Assembly (NCBI RefSeq): GCF_029227915.1
Contig: NC_079879.1
Coordinates: forward strand, 4,156,001 to 4,220,000
Reading direction: 5' to 3'
DNA length: 64,000 nt
Source of the DNA: Hydractinia symbiolongicarpus
Lineage: Eukaryota > Cnidaria > Hydrozoa > Anthoathecata > Hydractiniidae
This document shows, in pieces, positions 1 to 12,290 of the stretch. Under the pieces are notes generated by a model, which saw only the letters and a program-made list of their open reading frames with translations, was not told the DNA's origin and made no database searches. The position numbers and the translations under genes are program-made. Within the stretch, counting starts at the first letter, position 1. Every line of letters starts with the position of its first letter.

Positions 1-1245
1 GCAAGCCTGTGTGGAAATAGAATCCATAACGTTTCTAACCATGCTTTTATCTTTTGTATCTAAACAGAAATTTAATTATTTAAGACCATTAGTTGAACAA
101 GCGGAAGAATCTTCTTTTTATAAAACGTGTTGTATTTCTTATCATACCACAATCTGTTGTTCCTATCGTTAAAAAAAACAATGGGCGTTTATGAAGAATG
201 CTAGGTGGCAAATTTAAGCCGTGGACGGCAAATTTCTGTGTTTATAAGCTACCAACTCCTTTTTTATCTGAAATTGGCACATTTTTGAAAATAAGTAATT
301 TACATGTTTTGCTGTCCTGGTGGCGTCATGTAATGCAACGGTCATACGTATGACTGGAAAAAATTTTGTGACCTGATGATGTTTTGATTTCTATTCAAAC
401 TACATTTTAATGTGATATTAACTTATTTTTACGTGTTGTTTTTAATTTACATTCTTTGATTACGGTAGTCGACTATAAAAAGAGAGCAAACGAAGCCTTC
501 TCCCTAACTTATTTGATCACGATAGGATGACTTAGGACGCATAAAGTTAAGATGTCATTCCTACTTACAATTAGTAAGTAATGGAACGTCCAGGTAACTT
601 TCCTTATCGTGGATAGATGAAGAACAGGTGCAACGTTGAATTCGGTACAAAGGTTTATTTGGATGAAAGCAGAACTTCTCACAGACTCAATTGTTGCAAA
701 TTTGTGAAACTTACACGTTAAAGTTCAGTCCTCAAAAAATTGCCATGTAATGTTAAATAAAAGTGTTTTAAATTTAAGAGCAAAGTTAGAACATTGTCAA
801 CCTAAATAACTCCTGGCACTAAAGCCAAATTTACGGTTTCTTGCAAAAAATGTTCACCTTTTGCAAATGTCATGACGGAGATTCTTTTTCGTTAATTTTT
901 CTGAGAAATATTTTTCTTTATTGCTCTTTTTGCTGATAAAAAATATTTTCTTTTTGGTAAAAGAAACTTTTTAACCGCCTCCATATAACTTTACTTTTGA
1001 TTTTTAATTTGCGAAGAGGAATAAATTACGCAAATGAAAGAGGGTCTTAAAGCATAAAAATATAAATATGAATGCGCGCGTCTACTGTTGTCTATGTTAT
1101 TCCCATTTTTCTTAAAAAATTATCCAATTGGTACAATGTTTCCTGCTTTAAGGAAATAAACAATACACATTTTGATAAAATTAATAATGCAATTATGCTT
1201 TATTTTGTATTTTGGTTATTTATTTATTTTTTTATTTTTTTATTT
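1..1245. other. Unassigned AT-rich stretch
   Basis: I see no gene, RNA or clear repeat here. Short ORFs are low-complexity and lack splice-compatible neighbours or domain motifs. Confidence 0.5.
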
Positions 1246-1934
1246 TTAACCCTAATTGGTATGGGCTTTTTTGACCCTGTAAGTATGGGGGGAGGGCATA
1301 AAGTGCCCGCGGGCTGTAACTTTTGTTCAGTTTGGTTTTAAGTGACGAAACTTGGCACAATGAAGCATCGATATGTTCTGACTTAATTAGAAACAAAACA
1401 TTTAGGTTGACATGTCATTGCAGGAAGTGATGATGTCATAATGAGACAATGGTTAAAGAAAATATGCCTTTCTTGGAAATTCTCATCTTTTCTGAAATTA
1501 TTTACTGCACTAGTCATTGAAAAAGTAATATGGGAATGTAAGATATTATTAGAAACATTAACAGGTGGTATAAAAACAAAGGATTACTCTAAGGAGAAAA
1601 TGAAAATCGATCAGAATTTAAATCTTCGAGTAATTTCTTTAAAAAATCTATATTTGAGAACCGTAGTGTAAGTAGCTGTCATGGAATAAAACTTGGCATA
1701 TCTATTAGGACATATGTCAGTAGCTACTCAATAAAGACAATTTGGATTGACATGGGACAAAGTGACATTGACAGAACCATTTATGGAAAATTTATTTTTA
1801 TTTGTCGAAAGTCCAATAAAAGTTAGGAAAAGTCACAAAATTTCAAGTAATGTTATCCATTATTTAAAAAAAAGACTTTGAAAATGCCGCGGGCACTTTT
1901 TGCCCCCCCCCCCTCCCATACCAAATAGGGTTAA
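1246..1934. mobile_element. piggyBac-like MITE, TTAA target duplication
   Basis: Both ends carry TTAA followed by an inverted repeat. The left end reads TTAACCCTAATTGGTATGGG, and the reverse complement of the right end begins TTAACCCTATTTGGTATGGG. A second shared block (AAAGTGCCCGCGG) lies 40-50 bases inside each end. TTAA duplication plus a CCCT start is the piggyBac signature. The interior has no transposase, so it would depend on one supplied in trans. A 76-codon ORF inside it looks fortuitous. Confidence 0.85.
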
Positions 1935-2505
1935 GTCTATGCAAGTTATTATAATTTTGACAGTTTCTATAGTTGATGTATCGTAATACAGGAAACACCA
2001 TCTTAAGCTTTACAACTACCTTTGTGTGTGTAAGTTGTGCAATGTTGATTATGTATTTTTATTTTTTCTTACCGCAGACTATGAAGCAACGTCAACAAAA
2101 CTATGCAATAACTTGGAAACTAGTGGAACAACTGACGTCATCTCTTATGTGAATAATTAAAAAAAGCATGTAAGCCTGTCGAAAGTCCAAATAGGTCAAT
2201 GTGCAAAAGAAAAGTATGCACAAAATACACAAGAATATTTTTCATAAAATTATTTCACACGTTGCTTCTATTGTGTACAGCGAGAAACGCTGATCATACT
2301 AATATATAGGTTCATATGTTTTCGACGAACTTCTAAGGAAATACAACAGTTAATAGAAGTTGCTGTCGTCAGCAAGGACACGCCAAGAACAATATTTTTC
2401 AATACTTCCGCATTCCGTTGTGGCTATTGTTTAAAACTTTAATCCGAAACGGGTAGGTAGAGCCAACTTTGAAACATTGTCTTTATTTTTGTCCCCAGTT
2501 GGTTA
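1935..2505. other. Unassigned spacer
   Basis: No coding or repeat structure recognised between the MITE and the next repeat element. Confidence 0.4.
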
Positions 2506-2509
2506 GTCC

Positions 2510-3397
2510 TGTTCTGCCCGCATAACAAACGCTGCCCTGATTAAGTACGACAGCTTGCCCCGGTTAAGAACAGGGCAGAAAATACATAATCAGGGCAACA
2601 TAATCAGGATGGGCCGGGTTATTACTCAAAAAATATTATTTGGCACTTATGAAAGGAACATAGTCAGGGTAGGCCAGTTTATATACGGCAGTCAAATATT
2701 ATTTCTCACTTATCATAGAACGAACGTAATCGGGGCAGGCCGACTTATGTATGACAGTCAAATATTATTCGTAAAGAACGAACGTAATCGGGGCCGACAG
2801 GCATATGTATGACATTTTTATATTATTTCTCACTTATTATAGAACGCGCATAATCATAGAAGGCCGGCTTATGTATGACAGTCAAATATAATTCGAGACT
2901 TATAAATAGAATCGGGGCTGACTGCTTTTATATCATTTGTTTGACAAGCAAATAGCCCTGGTGGCAAAGTTGTTGTTCTCAAATCAAACGAAATTTCGTG
3001 GCAAAGACTAAATTTTGGGATTCACAAGTTTAATAATCTTTTGCCAAACTTAATTCCTGCAAAAAGAATAATTTAGGTTCCATGAAATTTAGTTACTTCA
3101 ATGTATATTATGTTAAAATGTATTTACGACAAGAGTAATTTATACTAAGAATTACTTTGACACTTTTTTCTTTCGCCATGTCTAGTTTTTAGGAGTGTTC
3201 TATCTTCCAGAGAATGTTTAATTTACAAAAGTTTGAAGACAATGCCAATCACAGCCTGCCTGCCAGCCATTTATATCATCATTAATAATCCGGTCATCAC
3301 GACATAACCAGTGCAAAAAAAAACATAATCGGACCATGCGTACATAATCCGGCCATCCGGTTTATAAACAGGCTGCTTTCGCAATCTGGGAAGAGCA
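2510..3397. mobile_element. Non-autonomous element A, copy 1 (888 bp, 4-bp TSD)
   Basis: The ends are short inverted repeats (TGTTCTGCCC at left; GGGAAGAGCA at right) flanked by a GTCC duplication at 2506-2509 and 3398-3401. The left third consists of about five degenerate tandem copies of a roughly 65-bp unit built around CATAATCAGGGCAGGCCGG and TATGACAGTCAAATATTATT. The right part carries CATAATCCGGTCATC-type units. Copies at 32607-33441 and 15274-15497 confirm the boundaries. No coding capacity. The superfamily is unclear. Confidence 0.85.
2550..2910. repeat. Internal ~65-bp tandem repeats of element A
   Basis: Successive units start with CATAATCAGGGCA, CATAGTCAGGGTAGGCC, CGTAATCGGGGCAGGCC, CGTAATCGGGGCCGAC and CATAATCATAGAAGGCC. 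Each is followed by an AT-rich segment ending near TTATTTCTCACTTAT. Confidence 0.8.
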
Positions 3398-3401
3398 GTC
3401 C

Positions 3402-4713
3402 CCACTTACCCACGTGCAGTTGATGAAGGCCTGCAAATAACCTTCAAATCGCAATATCTCTGTAACTGTTTTTGAAAGTTATGTATATAGTCCAGCCAAT
3501 TTTTTTTTTGGCAGCGTTTTCAGCTCTAGGCGACAAAAGCAACAAGTTAAATTTGAAACATTCTTTTTAAAAATGCGCTACTTACATCAGCAAAATATCT
3601 AAAACTTTCTGCCCAACTTTTTTTTTCTCCTAAGTGGAGGTAGAATAAGATCAGCAAAGCTATTACGTTTTAGGTTTAAAGCTAAATAACTTGAAAACAG
3701 GTGGATATAATTGACGTCATTTCATGCTTGGCTATCTAGTCCCTGATTGTGTAATTACTCCCGTGGCACCAAATTTAAAAAAACTTAAAAGTTTTAAATC
3801 TGAAATTAAGTTTTAAGTATTAAGTTTTAAAGACCAATTTCATAAAGTTGTGTTTCCCAACCCGTTTCAGATAAGACGGATTAATGAGGTCATCAAAACC
3901 CTTTAAATTGCTACGTTTTTTTTAACTGTTTGTCAAAAATACACCCTCCTAGACAGTCGTTCAGTCAAAATGTGAAGCTCTACACAGTACAGGAAACGGC
4001 TGAAAGGAGTTGAAAAAAAATCTTTGTGCATTGATGTGTCATTGCGAAATTTATAAAAATTCAACTGACAGATCTTATTTGTTAATTTTTTTTCGAGCGG
4101 ATTATTCCACAGATCTGATCGAGTAGCTTATATCATAACACGAAATTTTCGTTGTGTCTGTCTGTGTCTTTTTTAAAGGAGATGTTTTATGTCTCATTTT
4201 TTGACAGACAAATGAGCTTGTAGTTGTTATTACATTTCCTTCGTAGTTGTTTCCTACATGAGTTTAAAGAATTACAGTTAAGAGGTAAACATACATTTTC
4301 TTCATAGTCTTGATGGGCAAAGGTATCGCCAAGTAATCGAAAGTACTATTTTTAAATGACACATTGAATCCAAATAATCGCTGAATACATTATATCGAAA
4401 GTTTGAAAAATAAACATGTAAAAACCTGTAAACCGACAATTACGTAGTAGCACCTAATTTTACAATTCAACTTACTAAAGACTGGATCGAATCTGTAGTA
4501 TATTATTCTGGTAGGCCAGAGTCTCTCGTAGATTCCTGGATGTGTTATATTTTCATAACCTAGTACTATCAATCTCTTTGACAACACGCTTATGCTTGCA
4601 GTCGTTTTGTCTAGAAAAGAGCAAGAAAATTAATACAAAAAAGTGCACGGGACACAATCAAGAAATAGAGTAATTTGCAATTACATTCCTTATCCCAAAA
4701 ATGATAAATGAAC
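3402..4713. other. Unassigned stretch
   Basis: No gene recognised. A segment near 3690-3910 (gacgtcat..., gtttcagataagacgg, atgaggtcatcaaaaccc) loosely resembles 57240-57400 and may be part of an old dispersed repeat. Confidence 0.35.
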
Positions 4714-5477
4714 TTAAAGGGGAGGCGAACTCCGCACGGCACGGCTGCGGAATAAAATTTTATGATGACTGTGTTGATTTTAAAGACCAAAGCGACTGGA
4801 ATAGTCAGCTCTATAATAAATCAATTTATGTTTCACCTATTCCAACAAAAAACGTCCTATATTGTTTTATATTGAAAATATTCGTAGGGTTATAAAAATT
4901 TGATTTTTTTACATAAAAACGGTAAATTTTCACCTACAAATTTGCAGAACGAGAAAATATAAAACAGTCTGTTTTTAACAGACTGTTTTATATTTAATTA
5001 GTTTTGTCTTTGTGAGTGCTGAATTTTTGTACTTCAGTATTTTTACACATTTGGCGCAAAACAAATTTCATCGTTCGAAGCTTGTAGTATTTAGTGGTTA
5101 AGAGACTCAAAACATGAAAAAAAATATTCTTGTTGGTCATGATAGATATTTCTTAAGTTCAGAGAAGTTTAAACGAAGGTTTTGAAATACTTTTATTATT
5201 ATAGTACGTAAAATGTTCTTGGTTACCTTAAACTGAAAATCTTATTTTTGATGTTGAATGGTAAGTACATCCAAAACCTACTTATTTCATCCCATACAGC
5301 CATGAAAATTCTGTACAAATGTTGTTAGGAAGATATATAGATACTTTGTTATGAATTTGTTATTATAGTAGTTACCTTAGTAGATTTTAGGATTTATAAA
5401 TCTATAAATTTTTTTCTCTCGCTTAAAAATTTTTTTCTGGATGCCACAAAATAGTTTTTTATTCGCCTCTCCTTTAA
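4714..5477. mobile_element. TTAA-flanked MITE B, copy 1
   Basis: TTAA at 4714-4717 and 5474-5477 flanks the terminal inverted repeat AGGRGAGGCGAA (AGGGGAGGCGAA at left, TTCGCCTCTCCT at right). The left interior recurs at 29669 onward, including CACGGCACGGCTGCGGAATAAA. No transposase. A perfect 19-bp palindrome sits inside at 4955-4995. Confidence 0.85.
4955..4995. repeat. Perfect 19-bp inverted repeat (hairpin)
   Basis: Arms 4955-4973 and 4977-4995 (…ACAGTCTGTT / AACAGACTGT…) are exact reverse complements around a TTT loop. It lies inside MITE B copy 1, at the point where copy 2 has about 1.2 kb of other sequence. Confidence 0.9.
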
Positions 5478-6286
5478 GGTGAGTCCTTTTAAAGTCGTAG
5501 AGAAGTGTCGCTAATACAAGATGGACATAGATTATCCACTTCTGCCTACAAACTTTTTACAAACGATTACTCTTTCACGTATAACTATCTATGTGAACAT
5601 AAAGAGAACTAACAATTACATCATTCAACACGATCAAACAACTTTTGTTTGTCTCATTGAGTTAAACTTGCATTAGCTGAGGTGTTGGCCAATACGGCGT
5701 TCATTTATAAATAAACAAAAATAAGAATCGCTCCACAGATGTCATCATGCCTTAATGAGTAGTTATCATTTTGCTAATTGCAAGGGAAGTGACAATGGTT
5801 ATATTGATTACCGAGTAGTTGTTGTATGTTGTTATTTCCTATTTCCCTAAATTTATCACCCGCCCGATCATGCAATATTACACCATAAGATCATAATAAT
5901 TTTTGTAATGTTTTCTTTTCTAAATTTTTGTGTCTTGCAATGTTATTAAAGCTCCAAAATGTACAGAATGAACAATTAATTCCGAGATATATCACACCCA
6001 GATCTTGGTGTAGGTCACAGGAGCTAAAGCAAAACATGTGAAGACGAAGAGAAAGGCAATGGCACGAATATTTTAAAATTTACGAACAGGACACTTTTAT
6101 TGCACTGAATTTTGCTGCACGCGCAAAGGTTTTACACATTTGTTACTTATACAAAAATATCACTGGGCAAGAAAAGGGCAACTTCGACTTTGTTTGATGT
6201 TGTTCTTAAACAGGGAGCTTAGCTAACCGACAGGTACATTTAGGATCAAGCTATTATTTTTTAGTTCTAGGTAAAATGAGTCAAGT
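5478..6286. other. Unassigned stretch
   Basis: No coding or repeat structure recognised. Confidence 0.4.
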
Positions 6287-6641
6287 TTAACCTTATTTAT
6301 ACCGGCAGTGTGCACAATGTACACGGACCAAATCTATTTAGCCGCCATTTCCGAAATTTTCACCGTAGCGTGTTGAAAATTTATGACTTTTTTTGGCGTA
6401 CCGCGCGATCACATCGGTCAGTCTGTCGGTCGAGCGTAATTCGATGTTTTTTTGTTTGAAACAGATCAGATTATATACTTCATAAAATCACATTTAGCAG
6501 TACATAAACTAACTAATAAATTATTATACTATTCCTATTGTTGATGACACGTATTCTGAAATGAACATTTAGAACGACATTTTTATATTTTTTAGTACAA
6601 AGTTTCATATAAGTAAAAAAGGCAGAGAATTTCTGCGGAGG

Positions 6642-8639
6642 ATGCAATTACAGTTTGTAGCAGATGATGATGATGATGGTAAACTTGACTTTCAAGAATT
6701 ATATGCAGATGAAGAGCTTGAAAAAAATGATATGGAAATAAAAGGTTTGACTACATTTATGTTTACTTTTTCCTGCCATTGCGACAGTGTTTCTTTTATC
6801 ATTTTGTTGAAAGTATTTCAATATTTTGCCCAATTTATTTTATTTAGGTGAAGACCCCGAAGGTAATATAGCATAAACAGAACAAGAGGAAGGAGAAAAT
6901 GAAGGAGAGGTAGAAGAAAAGCATAGTGAAGATGACAACATGGATGACATTGTACGAATTACTCGTGTTTGAGACATCGTCAACTAACAAACCAAAGATT
7001 AGTTCATAGTATCGATACTGCCCTTGACTTGGAGAATTATGATGTATTTGAGCTTTCTGTGGAACTCAAAAGCATTGAAGGAATATCAAAAGTGGACAGA
7101 AATAGAAACAATAACATACATTACAAATTCGATAACCGCCCAACTAACGTAAATACAAGGCGAAACAATCGAGCGAATGTTATAAGAGGTCAGCAAGGTG
7201 TTGCTCTGCTAGCCAAGGGTACCAAAGATAACAGGGAATCTTTTGAACATTTTATCACTCATGATATGATTCACAAAATTGTTAATTATACAAACATGAA
7301 AATTAAAAAGGTTAGCGCGTAACATCCGGATGATTTCGACAATAAGAAATACCCGTTTATAAAACCTACCGTTCCATCTGAACTTAGTGCACTTGTGCGG
7401 CTGTTTTTATATAGAGGGCTTTATACGCTCAATACAATTAGTATTGATAAATTGTTTTTTAACGACTATGGTCCACCAAAATTTAGTGCAACTATGTCAC
7501 GTAATCGTTTTGCATTTCTTTTGTCAAACCTTCAATTTGGCGACCAAACAACTCGGGATGACAGATGGAAGAAAGATTGTTTTCTGCCATACGAGAACTT
7601 TTCGAGGACTTCAATTATCGTTGCTTGCAATTTCTTATACCGGGTGATTATCTTTCTTTAGATGAAACATTGTACCCAATGGGGACATAGATAGGTTTCA
7701 AACAGAACAACCCAAACAAGCCAGCTTAATATGCCATACTATTCATGTCCATAAATGCAGACCGATTGAAGAAGATGGTGGATATTTCGTACAAGGTACA
7801 GAAGAAATTGCGAAATATTAGATTGGAAGATTGGAAAGCATGACGGTACTAGCTGGACAAAATATCTCATTTGACCGTTTATACACGTCAATGTCGTTAT
7901 CACTCTGATTGTACGGTAAACACATTACAAGTATCGGAACGATGCAATTAACAGAATAGGAATTCCACCAGTAATAAAATGTATGTAAGACCTACAACCA
8001 TTATCATCAGATTTTTATTGGAAACAAGATGGACCACTTTGCCTTTCGTCGTACGTAGTGAAGACAGCGACAACAAAGAAAAATGTTCTGCTCTTGTCGA
8101 CACTTTCCCCGCTATTGGGAATTTTAAAAGTATGATAACCGCAATAAATTAGCCCAGTACAAACTCTATGATTTTAAAAAGGGGGCACTGATATTATCGA
8201 CCAGAGAATGAGTTTCAACACATGTAAGCCAAAATCAAGGAAAAGACCCATCGTTGTATTCTCCTATATCATTGATATAGCACGTGTAAATAGTGCAACG
8301 ATTCACGCACTCAATCAAAACAAAGATCCCTGCAAAGCCATTTTGCAACGCCCTGTTTCTAGTCTGATAAAAATCAATCGTGATGAGTGCAACCAGACTT
8401 TTCCTTATTGTGTGTGTGTTCTGTTTGTTTCTGTTTGTTTGTCTAATTTGCTATATTACATTAGCTTATTTAATGATATTTGTATTACTGTTTCAATTAA
8501 ACCTCTGTTTTGTCAAAAATACAAGTATGAAGTAAATTTGTTTACAGAGTTTATTATAAATAAAACTTGTGCTTTCACTAGAAAAAACCTCACGAGAAAT
8601 ACGTTTGCAACATGTAGAATTAAAAAGATAAAAGATTAA
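6642..8639 (+). pseudogene. Dead piggyBac transposase (DDE_Tnp_1_7 type)
   Basis: Cut-and-paste transposase relic broken by many stops and frame changes. In order: an acidic N-terminal part (VADDDDDGKLDFQELYADEE, 6654 onward); the start of the transposase domain near 7240 (FEHFITHDMIHKIVN); the YRGLYTLN…DYGPPKFSATMSRNRF block (7410-7510); the first catalytic region with YLSLDET near 7650; the second region, where the usual Asp context is eroded (FDRLYTSM, 7870); and the third near 8190 (TDIIDQRMSFNTCKPKSRK, frame open to the stop at 8637). The order and motifs match PGBD4-like piggyBac proteins of animals. No C-terminal cysteine-rich domain is recognisable. It is clearly non-functional. TTAACCTTATTTATACC at 6287 is a possible left terminus, but I found no matching right end. 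Confidence 0.88.
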
Positions 8640-9381
8640 TTCAAATTTATCGCTTAGAAAATGTTTAGGTTTGAAACAAATGTGTCGTACACAGAGGGTC
8701 ATAAATTCGTTTTTGTCCCATAGTCATAAATAAGCTATGCAGCAACTTCTTTTTTGTTTTCTTTGTTTATACAACTCTCGGTTTTACAGGTGAAACCTCA
8801 ATTAAATTTCAATGGAGAGTAAGAACATTGAACGTCTTACAACTATGATAGATCACCAAAACTTCATCATTACATTCATTACATTATCAAAAGTTCACAG
8901 AATAATTTCAAATTGATTAGTTTCCTGCGGCCAGTCAAAAAGTTAAACATGTCCGAGGTTTGGGGCCAAATGCTTCCAGCCCAAAAAATTATAGAATGTA
9001 CTTCCAAAGCAGATTTTGAAATAATCAATCTGACTTTTATGCTGTATATATACAAATTTTGAGAAAGGCATTTTTTGAGTTTCACCTGTATCTGCAACAC
9101 GATTTACCTGCACTACACGTTCAACCTCTGGTGTCGCTGACGATTAATTTTTATACATCCATGGTAAATTATTCTGGAAAGTAAGAAATACACAACCCTA
9201 TTTAATTTTAAGGAGTGACAATAGGTTTCATATAACTGTTAGGAACATTAGCTTTTGAAAAATAAACTACACCTTTCTTGTTATAAGTGCTCTACTGCAT
9301 TTTTGACAAAATGTATACCCGGGTTAAGTACTTAACCTGGAGATTTTAGCTATAACAACAATGCATACCTAGCTGCATACT
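8640..9381. other. Unassigned stretch
   Basis: May include the 3' part of the dead piggyBac element, but no terminal repeat could be paired. Nothing else recognised. Confidence 0.35.
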
Positions 9382-9597
9382 TAGCTACAATCCCGGTCAA
9401 AATATATTGGCAGTAAGCTACAAAAAGTGCAGTATAATCCTTTCCTACCCCCTCTCCCCCATTATCAATGTTTGGAAACGTGTTAGCACAGCTTTTGAAC
9501 ATTGATACATGGGGAAAGGGGGCTTTGTACTTATCTTGCTCCTGCTACACGTGTAAAAAGGATTTACTGCCATTATTCTTGACCGGGATTGTAGCTA
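9382..9597. mobile_element. Foldback MITE with TA duplication (Tc1/mariner-like)
   Basis: A 17-bp perfect terminal inverted repeat (GCTACAATCCCGGTCAA / TTGACCGGGATTGTAGC) at 9384 and 9595 is flanked by TA on both sides. The arms continue imperfectly inward (CCCCCTCTCCCCCATTATC against ATACATGGGGAAAGGGGG), so the whole 212-bp element can fold back on itself. TA target and hairpin form suggest a mariner-type MITE. Confidence 0.85.
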
Positions 9598-9829
9598 TAT
9601 ACTCAAGTTTTTGCTCTTTTATGGCAAGATTGTAAAAAAATCAAAAGGTTCATATAACTGGCTACCTTCAAAATCCCCTGAAAAATTATGGTAGCTAGCT
9701 ACATGAACGTAATGTGTACAGTTATTTGTAGGTTCAACCATTATTTAAAAACAAATGTGCCTATGCAGCGCATGGTACTAAGCCAGTCAAAATCTCAAAA
9801 ACAATATTGTATCAAAATGTGATTATCCA

Positions 9830-10810
9830 CCATTATTTAGGACCTTCAATGTGTCATTTCGCTCTAAGATATTTGTCCAGAATATCGTTTTTATTGGTGT
9901 ATGGATGTGTATCAAGCATCAGTGCTTGTGTAGTTTATAATAGTGGAAATTCTTCCCTATAACGGTCTTTTTAAACATCTAAGATTTTAATTTGCGCGAA
10001 CGTCAACATCCGAAAATCTTACTTTAAATGATGTCTGGGTACGTCTAGCATTGTTATGGTTGTTTACTGAGTGGAATAAAGACTTCCTTTGAATTGGCCT
10101 GCCAAGGGATTTCATGCTTTACTTTAATGTAAGTTGTTTTTATTATTATATAGTACTTTTTAACAAGGCATCGATGAATCTTGCATTCTCTTCCTTGTTT
10201 AATAAGTACAAATCTAAGGCCTTATTTATATAGGTCCCTTTGGTCATTTTTATGTAATTTTACGCCAGGCTAATTATCCAAAAAATCAATTTTGTCGTTG
10301 TATAGCTTGGGTATTTAACACCAGTGCTTCCTTAGTGTAAACTATAATCTGGTTGGCATTATTTACGACTTTTACTGTGTTATTTCAAGGAAGATATTTC
10401 TTCAAAATATGTTTTTCATTGGTGTATCGATGTGTATTCAACCTCACTGCTTGTTTATTTTATAGTATACCGTCTTCCCTTAGATTGGTGGCTTGCTTTA
10501 GGACATTTAATATATCATTTCGCGGGTAGGTATTTGTCTAAAATGTCGTATCTATTCGTGTATCGATGTGTATCCAGGCTTACTTTGATTGGTTTTGTAT
10601 TGATTTGTCTCACATATGCGTGCTTGTTTACGGAGTAAATCCAACACTTCTCTTTAGTTGGCCTACAAGGGATTTCATATTCAAAAATGCATGGAACGAT
10701 CTGCTGATCGCCCGTTTATTTATAGAATGGAGGAAATTTTCTGTTTTGACACGCCCACTATTCATCACTTCATTTGGTACGAGAGTTTTTCAATGATACA
10801 TGGATGTGTG
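9830..10810. repeat. Degenerate tandem repeat region
   Basis: Blocks such as TGGTGTATGGATGTGTAT / TGGTGTATCGATGTGTAT / CGTGTATCGATGTGTATCC (about 9895, 10420, 10555), AGGACMTTYAATRTRTCATTTCGC (9840, 10500) and AGGGATTTCAT (about 10110, 10668) recur in order with strong divergence. Units are irregular. No coding capacity supported. Confidence 0.55.
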
Positions 10811-10965
10811 TGACACTCGTCTTAATTTTAAAGTAGAATAAACTCTTTGTTTCGTTTCGCATGTAAGAATAGCTATTATTGTATTTGACGCGACAGCACT
10901 TTCTAAATATTATCGAGAAACGACGATAATCGGGATATTTAGAAGGTTTTTGCCTTTTTATTGTG

Positions 10966-11101
10966 AGTACTAGTTTGTGGCCCGTGGATAATTCCACCGG
11001 TTAATCTATCCGATATTTACTGCATTCCGTGTGTCTGGCTACTGCGATTACCATTTTGTGTGACAGACGGACAGACGTATACGGGGATTATAATATAGAC
11101 T
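10966..11101. repeat. Short interspersed hairpin repeat C, copy 1
   Basis: ACTAGTTTGTGGCCCGTGG…CCACCGG at the left and TTTTGTGTGACAGACGGACAG…CGTATACGGGGATTATAATATAGACTA at the right match copies at 20925-21050 and 43237-43348. The left end is a small hairpin (CCCGTGG…CCACGGG in the best copy). Confidence 0.8.
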
Positions 11102-11231
11102 ACCCGGGAGGCCCGGCGTCGAAACGCCGGGTTAAGTCACAAGTTACTGTGAACCTGGCGTTAAACACTTATTGGAGTGCTTCATAAAAAAACTGCAAAC
11201 TGTCAGGTGGAGCGCTTTAGTACAGGCATGC
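11100..11231 (+). repeat. GC-rich repeat D, forward copy
   Basis: Contains the perfect hairpin CCCGGCGT-CGAA-ACGCCGGG (11112-11131), then GTTAAGTCACAAGTTACTG and GGTGGAGCGCTTTAGTA. The reverse complement of 19432-19575 carries the same landmarks (CGCCGGGTTAAGCCACAAGTAACTG, AGGTGGAGCGCTTTAGTA), so the two copies are inverted and about 8.3 kb apart. Confidence 0.8.
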
Positions 11232-11999
11232 AGTATGCCGTGAATCGAGTGAAGCGCACACAACATTATAGTGTTTGGATTGTAATGTATTTTTTTAAAT
11301 ATAACTCTACTGCAACTTAAGCCGAAATAAAAACATAGTTTACAACCCTTAGTTACCCCGTCATAGCAAAAGCAATGGGTTAATATTATTTTATTTTGCA
11401 AAATAAGTTTCAGTAAATTTTAACAAATTAATCGTGACATTGGACTGACCCCTTTGTACAGGTAAACCGTGTTGCATATGCTTTTAGTCTTAACACGCTT
11501 TTTAAAAGGCTTTAACACAGCTTTGGTTTTGGTGTGTATGTTGTACGTCGTGTTTCAGGTTAACAAATCCCGGTGCTTAAATGAAATCCATTCTTTAGCC
11601 CACAAGTGTCACATGTAAATATCGGAGAAAATTGTCTTTTTGCTGACAAAGCTGCTATGATGTTTTTATGTCAAGAAAGCAGCTGATTATTTGTTACACC
11701 ACAAGCTTTAACATAACCATTGAAGTGGCTAAAGCCGCGGAAGGTCGTAGAAACTTAATTTTAAATAACTTCCTTGCTCTAAAAGTTGAACTTGCTTGAA
11801 TATGTAATATGGATCTTTATACGTGACAAATTTTAACAACGTTAAGAACTTACTTTTTTCTGTTGCAGGCAAAGAGACTCCAAACTTAAAGAAACAAGCC
11901 ATATACCACGAAAAAAAGATATAGGAAGACATCTTGCACGCAGCCATCGTCTTTTTTATCCACACACAATTAAATTATAATTTTTGCACCGAAAGTAAG
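11232..11999. other. Unassigned stretch
   Basis: No feature recognised. Confidence 0.4.
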
Positions 12000-12290
12000 G
12001 CATGCATATACTGTGTGAACACTGAGACTCCTATCGCATTTATACCCAAAGCGTATTCTCCAATTTAACTATAGTTACGTTAAACTATGAACTCTGTACA
12101 TAGGTAAAAACTCATCAGCCCTGCAGTTAAGTTTGCTATATGCATGCATGCGTGTGAACATTGAAATTTTATTGATTTCATACCCAAAGCGTATTTTTAA
12201 TTTTAACTATAGTTACCTCTGTGTACCGAGGTGAAACCAAATCTTAATCAGCCGTCTTATTAAGTCTGCTATATGCATGCATGTAAGTAA
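12000..12290. repeat. Two-copy tandem duplication, unit about 140 bp
   Basis: Both units carry GTGTGAACA, CATACCCAAAGCGTATT (or TATACCCAAAGCGTATT), TTAACTATAGTTAC, ATCAGCC and CTATATGCATGCATG in the same order. They are moderately diverged. Confidence 0.8.

Noticed and set aside
6287-6300. Left terminus of the dead piggyBac element (TTAACCTTATTTATACC)
   Set aside because: No matching inverted right end was found downstream, so it is mentioned only as a possibility.
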